Assembly: GCA_046590855.1 (NCBI GenBank)
Contig: JBKJTJ010000356.1
Location: 1-20,592, forward strand
Direction: 5' to 3'
DNA from: JACMOY01 sp046590855
GTDB lineage: Bacteria > Actinomycetota > Actinomycetes > Actinomycetales > Angustibacteraceae
DNA length: 20,592 bases
Of the stretch, positions 6,994 through 14,006 are shown piece by piece; positions within the stretch are counted from its first letter, which is position 1; every line of letters begins with the position of its first letter. The notes beneath the pieces were generated by a model, which was not told the origin of the DNA, did no database searches, and saw nothing but the letters and a program-made list of their open reading frames with translations. The position numbers and the translations under genes are program-made.

Positions 6994-7796
6994 CCGGTCC
7001 GCGAGCGCACCGCCGCGGTCGAGCTCGGAGCGGCTGCGCTGGCGGGCCCCCGAGCCGCGGTCGGCCAGCGCGAGACCTCCCGGTCGTGCTCGGAGCGGCT
7101 GCGCTGGTTGGCCCCTGAGCCGCGGTCGGCCAGCGCGACCTCCCGGTCGTGCTCGGACTGGTTGCGCTCGCTGGCACCGGAGGCGCGCGCCGCCAGCGCC
7201 ACGTCGCGGTCGTTCTCGGCCTGCAGGCGCTGGGAGGCCCCGTGCCCTCGGTCCGCCGACGCATTGCGCCGATCGTCGGCGGCTGCGTCGCGGGCCCGCA
7301 GGGAGTCGGCCCGTCGCTCGGTCGACGCGTCCAGACCCCAGGTGCGCTCGACCTGCGCCTCGGCGTCGTCCCGCTGCTCGGCCTCACGGTCCCGCTGCTC
7401 GGCCTCGACGTCGCGTCGGTCCGCGTCCAGGTCGCGCCGCGTGGCCTGGTGGTCACGCCGACCCGCCGCGTCGTCGCGAGCGTCCGCGTCCACGTCCCGC
7501 AGGCCGGCGGCGCGATCGCGCTGCGCCGCGTCGTGGTCGCGCTGGTCGCCCACCTCGTCGCGCTGGTCGGCGGCGGCGTCGCGCGCTGCTGCGGCGTCGT
7601 CCCGCTCGACCGAGACGTGGTCGCGCTGGTCGGCGGCCGTGTCGCGACGACGCGCCACCTCGTCCCGCTCGCCGGCCAGGTGGTCGCGCTGTCGCGCCTG
7701 GTCGTCGCGGTCGTGCGCGGCGTCGTCCCGCTCCCCGGCGGATCGAGCCGTCGGCCCACCCGCGGCCGCTGGACCGGGCTCGTCGTGTGCTGCCAT
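6885..7796 (-). CDS. Arg-Asp heptad-repeat protein (N-terminal half of the split gene)
   Basis: An open frame of 303 residues from ATG 7796. After a 20-residue leader (MAAHDEPGPAAAGG...) come 18 consecutive heptads of form xxRDxxA, then a short linker and 21-residue units such as ADRGSGANQRSRSEHDREVAL. The composition is extremely rich in Arg, Asp and Ala with hardly any hydrophobic core; the strict seven-residue period suggests a long charged helix or coiled coil. After the 2-bp duplication at 7072-7075 the last 64 or so residues are out of frame (SRWPTAARGPAS...), lose the repeat, and end at a chance stop. No catalytic motif is present. Known actinobacterial GGDEF proteins carry this kind of repeat as an N-terminal region, so I read it as a signalling or oligomerisation stalk cut off from its enzyme. 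Confidence 0.6.
   Translation of the reverse strand: MAAHDEPGPAAAGGPTARSAGERDDAAHDRDDQARQRDHLAGERDEVARRRDTAADQRDHVSVERDDAAAARDAAADQRDEVGDQRDHDAAQRDRAAGLRDVDADARDDAAGRRDHQATRRDLDADRRDVEAEQRDREAEQRDDAEAQVERTWGLDASTERRADSLRARDAAADDRRNASADRGHGASQRLQAENDRDVALAARASGASERNQSEHDREVALADRGSGANQRSRSEHDREVSRWPTAARGPASAAAPSSTAAVRSRTGCRERPSATRPGTTERTHTSTAAPPPPTGSTHPSTP
6910..7256 (-). repeat. five and a half 63-bp units encoding a 21-residue repeat
   Basis: Units begin at 7256, 7193, 7130, 7065, 7002 and 6939 on the minus strand. They encode ADRGHGASQ..., AARASGASE..., ADRGSGANQ..., ADRGSGARQ..., ADRVSGATQ... and a partial VDRGAAATDR. The 7130 and 7065 units are nearly identical in DNA, pointing to a recent duplication. 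The 7130 unit spans 65 bp instead of 63 because of the extra GA. Confidence 0.85.
7072..7075 (-). other. frameshift site: GA duplicated to GAGA inside the repeat
   Basis: Aligning neighbouring 63-bp units shows CGCGACC in the copy at 7134-7140 but CGCGAGACC at 7069-7077. The extra dinucleotide is the only length difference between the units, and it separates the repeat frame from the GGDEF frame. Confidence 0.8.
7359..7736 (-). repeat. 18 tandem 21-bp units encoding xxRDxxA heptads
   Basis: Eighteen uninterrupted seven-codon units, each with an Arg-Asp pair at positions 3-4 and usually Ala at 7 (GERDDAA, HDRDDQA, RQRDHLA ... EQRDREA, EQRDDAE). The DNA units differ at many positions, so the array is old and held by protein-level selection rather than being a recent expansion. 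Confidence 0.9.
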
Positions 7797-7905
7797 GGGC
7801 CCCCCGGTGAGCGCGTGGACGCCGGCCAGGTGTGCCGAGAGGACGTCCTGTCGAACGTACACGCGCGCCCCGTGGGTCGTGAGAGAACGGGAACAGCGGC
7901 TCGCG

Positions 7906-7911
7906 TAGGCT
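7906..7911 (+). promoter_or_regulatory. candidate -10 element for the radical SAM/ynj-like operon
   Basis: TAGGCT fits the actinobacterial TAnnnT -10 pattern and ends 6 nt before the ATG at 7918. With no Shine-Dalgarno in front of that ATG, a leaderless transcript starting at the A of the ATG is plausible. No good -35 is visible. The 121-bp divergent region (7797-7917) also has a 10-bp palindrome, AGGACGTCCT at 7840-7849, that could be an operator. Confidence 0.35.
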
Positions 7912-7917
7912 CCTCGC

Positions 7918-9357
7918 ATGCAGGCAACGCCGGGTACGAGCCTGCGGCAGCGGTTGCGCGACCTGGAGGTCGACACCCGCCCGGTTCACCCCGAGACCAG
8001 GGCGGCACTGACCCGGCGTTGGGCGGCTCTGCCGGACGTGGTGAAGACGCCCGGCCAGGCGCTGGGCCAGCACGCCGTCGGTTGCGAGGGCACCCACGGG
8101 GTGTTCCCGCGCTGCAACCTGGCGTGCACCCCCTGCTACCACTCGCGGGACGCCAACCGGGTTCGCATCGACGGCGAGCACACGCGCCGCGAGGTCGAGC
8201 AGCAGATGGCGCTGTTGCGCAGGGTCCGCGGGCCCAAGGCGCACGCCCAGCTGATCGGCGGCGAGGTCACGCTGCTGCCCGCGCAGGACCACGCGGCGAC
8301 GCTGCAGGTCATGCGCGACGCCGGCCGCGAGCCGATGAGCATGACCCACGGCGACTTCGACTACGACTACCTGCGCGACCTCGCGGTGGGGCCGGACGGC
8401 CGACGTCGCTTCGACCGGCTCTCGTTCGCCGGCCACTTCGACATGATGATGTTCGGCCGTCGCGGCATCGAGCGGCCGGCCGACGAGGCCTCGCTGCACC
8501 CGTACCGACGCCGGTTCACCGAGATGTTCGTGCGGCTGCGTCGTGAGACGGGCACGCGATTCTTCCTGGCGCACAACATGACCGTGACGCCGACCAACCT
8601 CGACCAGATCGCTGAGGTCGTGCGCGAGTGCTGGGACTACGGGTTCGGGCTGTTCTCCTTCCAGCCGGCCGCGTTCGTCGGCGACGACCGCCGCTGGCAC
8701 GAGGGCTACCGCCAGCACACCGACGACGACGTCTGGGCGCAGGTCGAGGCCGGCATCGGCACCCGACTGCCCTACAAGGCCATCCAGATCGGCGACGAGC
8801 GCTGCAACCGCACCACGTACGGGTTCCTCGTCGGACCCGACTACTTCCCGGTGCTGGACGACCAGGACCCGGCCGACATCCGCACCCGCGACGCGTTCAT
8901 CCGCTACCTCGGCGGCATCAGCTTCTCGAGCACCCCGCCCCCTGCGCTCGCCGTCAAGATGCTGCGCGTCGCCGTCGTCCACCCGCAGGTCGTCCTGGAG
9001 GCAGGGCGGTGGTTGGTGAGGATGGCGCGAAGGGTGGGCGCGCGTCGCCTGGCGCGGCACCGCTCGGTGCGGCCGCTGACGTTCGTCATGCACTCCTTCA
9101 TGGACGCCGCCGACGTCAAGCCCGCCTGGGAGCTCATGCAGCGCGGCGAGACCGCCACCGACCCCGCGGTGCGTGCCACCCAGGAGCGGCTGCAGGCGTG
9201 CTCGTACGCGATGGCCCACCCCGAGACCGGCGAGCTGGTGCCCTCGTGCGTCCAGCACGGCGTCCTCGACCCGGTCGAGAACGTCGAGCTGCGGCGGCTG
9301 CTGCCGCTGACCGTGACGCGTCGCAACCCCCCGCCCGTCAGTTCGGCCCGTGCTTGA
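7918..9357 (+). CDS. radical SAM enzyme of unknown specificity
   Basis: A 479-residue cytosolic radical SAM enzyme: a [4Fe-4S] cluster cleaves S-adenosylmethionine to start radical chemistry. The cluster motif CNLACTPCY gives Cys66, Cys70 and Cys73 (CxxxCxxC), followed by a GGE motif (LIGGEVTLLP, 114-116) that binds the SAM amino group. The central part has barrel strands such as FFLAHNMTVTP and FGLFSFQPAAF. Further cysteines at 296, 428 and 444 (the last two in CSYAMAHPETGELVPSC) could hold an auxiliary cluster or substrate. I do not recognise a characterised family. It is the first gene of a seven-gene operon and overlaps the CDP-alcohol phosphatidyltransferase by 8 bp, so I infer action on a lipid, head group or imported precursor. 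ATG 7918 has no ribosome site and may be leaderless. Confidence 0.88.
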   Translation: MQATPGTSLRQRLRDLEVDTRPVHPETRAALTRRWAALPDVVKTPGQALGQHAVGCEGTHGVFPRCNLACTPCYHSRDANRVRIDGEHTRREVEQQMALLRRVRGPKAHAQLIGGEVTLLPAQDHAATLQVMRDAGREPMSMTHGDFDYDYLRDLAVGPDGRRRFDRLSFAGHFDMMMFGRRGIERPADEASLHPYRRRFTEMFVRLRRETGTRFFLAHNMTVTPTNLDQIAEVVRECWDYGFGLFSFQPAAFVGDDRRWHEGYRQHTDDDVWAQVEAGIGTRLPYKAIQIGDERCNRTTYGFLVGPDYFPVLDDQDPADIRTRDAFIRYLGGISFSSTPPPALAVKMLRVAVVHPQVVLEAGRWLVRMARRVGARRLARHRSVRPLTFVMHSFMDAADVKPAWELMQRGETATDPAVRATQERLQACSYAMAHPETGELVPSCVQHGVLDPVENVELRRLLPLTVTRRNPPPVSSARA

Positions 9358-10021
9358 CGCGCCGGTCCGGCGCGCCCTAGCCCCAGTGCTGGACCGTGTC
9401 GGTGCCACCCTCGCCGACGCGGGTGTCCCCCCGCTCGCCCTGACGGCGTCCGGGTTCGCGGCCGGACTGGCCGCCTGCGTCGCCGTGACTCGGCACGCGT
9501 GGACGGCGGCACTGGTGCTGTGGCTGGTGAACCGGTTGCTCGACGGGCTGGACGGGCCCACCGCCCGCCGCCGTGGCGCGACGGACCTCGGCGGGTTCCT
9601 CGACATCGTCGCCGACTTCACGGTCTACGCCGGGTTCGTCCTGGCCGTCGGTGTGGCCGTCCCCGACGCCCGGATAGCCTGCCTTGCACTGCTCACGGCC
9701 TACTACGTCTCGGGTACGGCGTTCCTGGCCCTGTCCTCGCTGCTCGAGCGGCGAGGGTCACCGGTCGTGCCGGCCGACCGTCGTTCGCTGCGTTTCGTCG
9801 GCGGCCTGGCCGAGGGCACCGAGACCGTCATCGTCTACGTCCTGTTCTGCCTGCGGCCGCAGCACGCCCAGCTGATCGCTTGGGTGTTCACCGCTGCCGT
9901 CGCGGTGACGGTCGTGCAGCGCGTCGCCATCGGTGTGCACCTGCTCGCTCAGCCCGTGCGGGTGACGAGCGAACCCACGGGCCGGCGCAGCCGGGTCCGC
10001 CCCCTGGAGGAGACCTCGTGA
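9350..10021 (+). CDS. CDP-alcohol phosphatidyltransferase, YnjF-like
   Basis: Integral membrane enzyme expected to transfer a phosphatidyl group from a CDP-linked donor to an alcohol, or the reverse partner choice, forming a phospholipid; 223 residues, about six membrane segments. The signature is present with all four catalytic aspartates: D65-x2-D68-G-x2-A-R, then G81-x3-D85-x3-D89 (LLDGLDGPTAR ... GGFLDIVAD). The spacing between AR and the second G is seven residues rather than the eight of PgsA or PssA, and the surrounding NRLLDGLDG/TDLGGFLDIVADF pattern resembles E. coli YnjF. GTG 9350 overlaps the radical SAM stop by 8 bp; its own TGA overlaps the next GTG by 4 bp, so it is translationally coupled on both sides. 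The acceptor alcohol is unknown. Confidence 0.88.
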   Translation: MLDAPVRRALAPVLDRVGATLADAGVPPLALTASGFAAGLAACVAVTRHAWTAALVLWLVNRLLDGLDGPTARRRGATDLGGFLDIVADFTVYAGFVLAVGVAVPDARIACLALLTAYYVSGTAFLALSSLLERRGSPVVPADRRSLRFVGGLAEGTETVIVYVLFCLRPQHAQLIAWVFTAAVAVTVVQRVAIGVHLLAQPVRVTSEPTGRRSRVRPLEETS

Positions 10022-11271
10022 GGCGCCACCTGCTCGTCGCCCGATCCATGGCCCTGTCGATCGCTCTGGTGCTGGCCGCGAGCGCCTGCGGCGCGAGCGG
10101 ATCCGGCCCCGGCGCGAGCCCCAGCGGCAGCGTCGACGCGAGCGACTGGGACGCCGTCCTGGCCGAGGCCGAGGGGCAGACGGTGAGCTGGCACATGTAC
10201 GGCGGCGACGACACCCTCAACACCTTCGTCAACGGTTACGTCGCCGACCGGTTGAAGACGTACGGCGTGACGCTGAACCAGGTGAAGATCACCGACACGG
10301 CCGACGCCATCAACGCCGTGCTGGGCGAGAAGCAGGCCGGCAAGACCACCGGCGGCAGCGTCGACGCGATCTGGGTCAACGGCGAGAACTTCGCGACCGG
10401 CGTCCAGGCGGGTCTCTGGTCGTGCGGGTGGCCCTCGAAGCTGCCGAACGCGAAGTACGTCGACCTGAGCGCCCCCGCCGTCGCCAACGACTTCGGGGTG
10501 CCCGTCGACGACTGCGAGTCGGTGTGGCAGCAGGCCGACAGCGCGCTGGTCTACGACTCCGCGAAGCTGCAGGACGCGGACGTGGCCTCGGTGTCGAGCC
10601 TGCTGGCCTGGGCGGCCCGCAACCCGGGGCACTTCACCTATCCTGCGCCGCCGGACTTCACCGGGTCGATGGCGGTGCGCACGATCCTGTACGACACGGT
10701 GGGTGGGCCGCAGTCCCTCGCCGGGGACTTCGACGAGAAGGCCTATGCGCCGGCGGCGTCGCGTCTGTGGTCGCGGCTGAACGCCGCCGAGAAGACGCTG
10801 TGGCGGCGCGGGTCGACGTACCCGCAGAGCCAGGACCAGGTCGAGAAGCTGTACGCCGCCGGTGAGATCAGCGCCTACTTCACCTACGGCCCCGGCGCGG
10901 TCGGCGACCAGGTCGCCAAGAAGGTGCTTCCCGCGACCACCCGAGAGGCGGTGCTGGCAGGTGGCAACATCGCGAACACGAGCTTCATCGGCGTCCCGGC
11001 CAACGCGGCGCACCACGCGGCGGCGCTGGTGCTCGCGAACGTCCTGCTCGAGCCGGCCACCCAGCTCGAGCTGTACCGCGCCGAGGGCACGTACCCGGGC
11101 ATCGACCCGGCGCTGGTGCCGCCGGACGTGCGCGCGCAGCTCGCCGCCGTGCCGGTCAGCCCGTCGGTGCTGCCGCTGGAGAAGCTGACGGCCGACGCCC
11201 AGCCCGAGCTCGCGAGCGGGTACGTGACGCGGCTGGAGAAGGACTGGACGGCGAACGTCCTGCAGCGGTGA
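10018..11271 (+). CDS. ynjB: ABC transporter substrate-binding lipoprotein, YnjB family
   Basis: A 417-residue lipoprotein, predicted to be anchored outside the membrane and to deliver an unknown solute to the permeases encoded just downstream. A short basic N-terminus, a hydrophobic stretch (SIALVLAAS) and a lipobox-like ASAC with Cys24 form the signal. The mature part has YnjB-family hallmarks: WHMYGGDDTLNTFVNGYVAD, the ITDTADAINAVLGEKQAGK helix, GGSVDAIWVNGENF, LPNAKYVDL and ANDFGVPVDD. I chose GTG 10018 because GGAGGAG at 10005-10011 is well spaced, the signal peptide follows directly, and it overlaps the previous TGA by 4 bp; longer in-frame starts would add non-secretory sequence. YnjB proteins have no established ligand. 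Confidence 0.92.
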   Translation: MRRHLLVARSMALSIALVLAASACGASGSGPGASPSGSVDASDWDAVLAEAEGQTVSWHMYGGDDTLNTFVNGYVADRLKTYGVTLNQVKITDTADAINAVLGEKQAGKTTGGSVDAIWVNGENFATGVQAGLWSCGWPSKLPNAKYVDLSAPAVANDFGVPVDDCESVWQQADSALVYDSAKLQDADVASVSSLLAWAARNPGHFTYPAPPDFTGSMAVRTILYDTVGGPQSLAGDFDEKAYAPAASRLWSRLNAAEKTLWRRGSTYPQSQDQVEKLYAAGEISAYFTYGPGAVGDQVAKKVLPATTREAVLAGGNIANTSFIGVPANAAHHAAALVLANVLLEPATQLELYRAEGTYPGIDPALVPPDVRAQLAAVPVSPSVLPLEKLTADAQPELASGYVTRLEKDWTANVLQR

Positions 11272-11275
11272 GCCG

Positions 11276-12145
11276 ATGAACCTGCCGCGACGGTTGCGGA
11301 TCGCGCTGCTGCTGGCCCCCGCACTGACCGTCGTGGTGGTCTTCTTCGGCGCCGGGGTGGGGCAGGCGGTCGCGCAGAGCCTGGGGTACCAGCCGTACCT
11401 GGACGGTTGGCGGTGGTCGACCGACGCGTACGTCGCCCTGTGGGACGATCCCGCCGTGCGGGCCGCTTTCGCGCTGACCGCACGGGTCTCGCTGGCCTCG
11501 ACGCTGCTGGCCGCGGTGCTGGGTGTCGGTCTCGCGCTGCTGCTGCGCCGGCTGGGCCGTCACCGGCGGTGGGCAGCGGGACTGCTGCAGGCCGACCTCG
11601 CCGTTCCTCACCTGGTCGGTGCGCTGTGCATGCTGCTGCTGCTGGCGCAGAGCGGGCTGCTGTCGCGGCTGACCCACGCGGTCGGGCTGACGGCAGCGCC
11701 CGCCGACTTCGCGGCGCTGACGGCGGACGGGTTCGGCGTGGCGGTGGTCGCCGAGTACGTCTGGAAGGAGACGCCGTTCATCGCGGTCGTCGCCCTGGGG
11801 GCGCTCGGCCGGGCCACGGCCGAGCTCGAGGGGGCGGCCGCCGTCCTCGGAGCCCGTCCGTGGCAACGGCTGCGGCACGTGACGCTGCCCCTGCTCGCGC
11901 CCGCGGTGCTGGCGGGATCGGTGCTGGTGCTGGCGTTCACGGCCGGTTCCTACGAGGTGCCGCTGCTGCTGGGTCGGCCCTACCCGGCGACCCTGCCCGT
12001 CGTCGCCTACCAGCTGTACCGCGACACCGACCTGACCTCGCGGCCCGAGGCGATGGCGGTCGCCGTCGTGATCTCGGCACTGTCGCTGACGGTGGTCGCG
12101 GCCTACGTCGGCCTCGTCGCGCGGCTGGCGCGGCGGTCGGTGTGA
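11276..12145 (+). CDS. ABC transporter permease 1 (N-terminal YnjC-like half)
   Basis: Inner-membrane permease of 289 residues with about six transmembrane helices, the binding-protein-dependent type. The EAA loop that contacts the ATPase is visible at about 186-208 (EGAAAVLGARPWQRLRHVTL). The hydrophobic N-terminus (LRIALLLAPALTVVVVFFGAG) and LAFTAGSYEVPLLLG are typical of the polyamine/iron/thiamine-like permease class. The ATG at 11276 is 4 nt after the binding-protein stop. In E. coli the YnjC permease is a single fused chain of about 510 residues; here it is encoded as two genes. It pairs with the next permease and the ATPase encoded at 12945. Confidence 0.92.
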   Translation: MNLPRRLRIALLLAPALTVVVVFFGAGVGQAVAQSLGYQPYLDGWRWSTDAYVALWDDPAVRAAFALTARVSLASTLLAAVLGVGLALLLRRLGRHRRWAAGLLQADLAVPHLVGALCMLLLLAQSGLLSRLTHAVGLTAAPADFAALTADGFGVAVVAEYVWKETPFIAVVALGALGRATAELEGAAAVLGARPWQRLRHVTLPLLAPAVLAGSVLVLAFTAGSYEVPLLLGRPYPATLPVVAYQLYRDTDLTSRPEAMAVAVVISALSLTVVAAYVGLVARLARRSV

Positions 12146-12948
12146 GCGCCCCGATCCGGCTGCGGCTGCTCGTGACGGTGGCCCTCGTGGTCGCCCTGCT
12201 GCCGCTGGTGCCCCTGGTGCTCTGGTCGGTGAGCGGCGCGTGGCCCTACCCGCGCCTGCTGCCCACGTCCGTGACGACGCGGGGGCTCGAGCTGCTGGTC
12301 GCACCGCGCACGGGTGCGGTGCGCGCCCTGGCCCTGTCGACCGGTATCGGCGCCGCGGTCGCCGTGATCGCCGTCCTCATCGGGCTGCCGGCCGGGCGCG
12401 CGATCGGCCTCTACCGGTTTCGCGGACGACGGCTCGTGCAGCTGGCCCTGCTCGCACCCGTGATCGTGCCCGGCCTCGCGGTCACCCTCGGGCTGCAGGT
12501 GTTCTTCGTGCGGTACGGGCTGTCGGGCAGCGTGCCCGGAGTCGTCCTGGTGCAGCTGGTGCCGACCGTGCCGTACGCCGCCACCGTCCTGGGAGCCGGG
12601 TTCGCGAACCTCGACGTCGACCACGAGCGGGTCGCGCGCACCCTCGGTGCCGGCCCGGTGCGGACGACGTGGTCGGTGACGCTGCCGCTGCTGCGGCCCA
12701 CGATCGTCGCAGCCGCGCTGTTCTGCTTCCTGATCTCGTGGAGCGAGTACGTGCTCACCCTGCTGGTCGGAGCCGGCCGCGTGCAGACCCTGCCGCTGCA
12801 GCTGTTCGCGGCGATCGGCGGCACCGACACGACCCTGGCGGCGGCGCTGGCGCTGCTCGTCGTCGTCCCGCCGCTGCTCGCCGTCCTCGCCTGCTCGCGG
12901 GTGCTGTCCGGCCGCTCGTCCGGCGGCATCGGGTTGGGTCGGCTGTGA
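12142..12948 (+). CDS. ABC transporter permease 2 (C-terminal YnjC-like half)
   Basis: Second permease subunit, 268 residues, about six transmembrane helices, with an EAA loop at about 160-184 (DHERVARTLGAGPVRTTWSVTL) and the helix FLISWSEYVLTLLVG common in this permease class. GTG 12142 forms a GTGA overlap with the stop of permease 1, and its own TGA overlaps the ATPase GTG in the same way, implying tightly balanced synthesis of the complex. It has no separate promoter. Function: with permease 1 it forms the heterodimeric channel for the YnjB-bound solute. Confidence 0.92.
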   Translation: MSAPIRLRLLVTVALVVALLPLVPLVLWSVSGAWPYPRLLPTSVTTRGLELLVAPRTGAVRALALSTGIGAAVAVIAVLIGLPAGRAIGLYRFRGRRLVQLALLAPVIVPGLAVTLGLQVFFVRYGLSGSVPGVVLVQLVPTVPYAATVLGAGFANLDVDHERVARTLGAGPVRTTWSVTLPLLRPTIVAAALFCFLISWSEYVLTLLVGAGRVQTLPLQLFAAIGGTDTTLAAALALLVVVPPLLAVLACSRVLSGRSSGGIGLGRL

Positions 12949-14006
12949 CCGCGGCCATGCCCGGTGGGCTGCTCGAGCTGTCGGGCGTGACCAAGCGCTT
13001 CGGCCCGACCACGGCCGTGGACGGCGTGACGCTCACCTTGCAGCCGGGCTCGTTCACGGCCCTGCTGGGGCCGTCGGGATGCGGCAAGAGCACGTTGCTG
13101 GCGCTGGTGGCCGGGTTGACGCATCCCGACGCCGGACGGGTCGACCTGGACGGCGTGTCCCTGCTCGGTGCGCCCGCCGAGCGTCGTCCGGTCGGGCTGG
13201 TGTTCCAGAAGCCGCTGCTGTTCCCGCACCTGTCGGTGCTGGCGAACGTCGGCTTCGGGCTGCGGATGGGTGGCGCGGGCCGCCGGGACGCACGCCGGGC
13301 CGCGCTCGAGATGCTCGAGCGCGTCCAGCTGGCTGGTCTTGAGCGCCGCCGGGTGGGTGAGCTGTCCGGCGGCCAGGAGCAGCGGGTGGCGCTCGCGCGG
13401 GCTCTCGTCCTGTCACCGCGCGTCCTGCTGCTCGACGAACCGTTCTCGGCGCTCGACTCTGCGCTGCGGGTGACGATGCGCCGGCTGGTGCGCTCGCTCG
13501 TCGACGAGACCGGGGTGACGACCGTGTTCGTCACGCACGACCAGGCCGAGGCGGTCGACGTCGCGGACGACGTGGCGCTGGTGCTCGCGGGACGGCTGGC
13601 CGGCCACGGCCCGGCGTCCGGCTTCTGGTCGGCCCCGTCGAGTCTGGCGGCCGCGCGCTTCTTCGGCGTCACGAACGAGATCGCGGGCCAGGTGCGCCAC
13701 GGTGTGTTCAGCGGCGGGGGAGTGGGCGGGCTGTCGTGCGACCTGCGGGACGGGCCGGCGGTGCTCGTCGTCCGCCCCGAGCGGCTGGTCATCGGCGCCG
13801 GACCGGGGCCGAGCCTGACGGCGACGGTGCACGCGGTGCGCTTCGCCGGCACGCACCTGGTGGTGCGGCTGCTGCGCCGCGACGACGGCGACCTGGTCGC
13901 CCACCTGCCGGTCGGCACCAGCGTCACGGTCGGCGCGACCGTGACCGTCAGCGCGCCGCCCGACGCCGTGACCATCCTGCCGACCCATCCGAACGGCACC
14001 TCGTGA
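12945..14006 (+). CDS. ABC transporter ATP-binding protein with C-terminal regulatory domain (YnjD-like)
   Basis: Cytosolic ATPase driving the transporter, 353 residues. Walker A GPSGCGKST (42-50), Q-loop Gln88, signature LSGGQEQ (140-146), Walker B LLLDEP (161-166) and the H-loop His198 in VTHDQ are all intact. Beyond about residue 235 there is a beta-rich region with VLVVRPERLVI and TVHAVRFAGTHLVVRL, a TOBE-like domain of the MalK/PotA/FbpC type. E. coli YnjD, as I recall it, is about 217 residues and lacks this domain, so this version may have extra ligand-dependent control. GTG 12945 overlaps the permease stop by 4 bp. A second in-frame ATG lies four codons in. Confidence 0.94.
   Translation: MTAAMPGGLLELSGVTKRFGPTTAVDGVTLTLQPGSFTALLGPSGCGKSTLLALVAGLTHPDAGRVDLDGVSLLGAPAERRPVGLVFQKPLLFPHLSVLANVGFGLRMGGAGRRDARRAALEMLERVQLAGLERRRVGELSGGQEQRVALARALVLSPRVLLLDEPFSALDSALRVTMRRLVRSLVDETGVTTVFVTHDQAEAVDVADDVALVLAGRLAGHGPASGFWSAPSSLAAARFFGVTNEIAGQVRHGVFSGGGVGGLSCDLRDGPAVLVVRPERLVIGAGPGPSLTATVHAVRFAGTHLVVRLLRRDDGDLVAHLPVGTSVTVGATVTVSAPPDAVTILPTHPNGTS

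Larger units (their letters stand above)
6448..7796 (-). pseudogene. RD-repeat GGDEF protein split by a 2-bp duplication (reconstruction)
   Basis: Taken together, the two minus-strand reading frames here describe one protein of about 449 residues: a start at ATG 7796, eighteen xxRDxxA heptads, a second 21-residue repeat array, then a GGDEF domain ending at 6448. The frames are offset. Within the 21-residue repeats, one DNA copy reads CAGCGCGAGACCTCCC (7066-7081) while its neighbour reads CAGCGCGACCTCCC (7131-7144). The extra GA moves translation out of the GGDEF frame. Removing it restores the repeat exactly (DREV-ALADRGSGARQ). This may be a real inactivating or phase-variable mutation, programmed frameshifting, or a sequencing error in a repeat. 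Known relatives combine such Arg-Asp repeats with GGDEF in one chain, so the intact gene is probably ancestral. Confidence 0.7.

Noticed and set aside
6910..7736. Possible CRISPR or satellite array
   Set aside because: The repeats are contiguous, diverged at the DNA level, keep a seven-codon phase and have no spacers; they are coding repeats.
6205..8546. Long plus-strand frames opposite the RD repeats
   Set aside because: They are Ser/Arg- or Val/Leu-rich repeats produced by reading the repeat array antisense, and they overlap the real GGDEF and radical SAM genes.
9949..11016. Minus-strand open frame opposite the binding protein
   Set aside because: Arg/Gly/Val-rich with no recognisable domain, and opposed by a clear YnjB-family lipoprotein.
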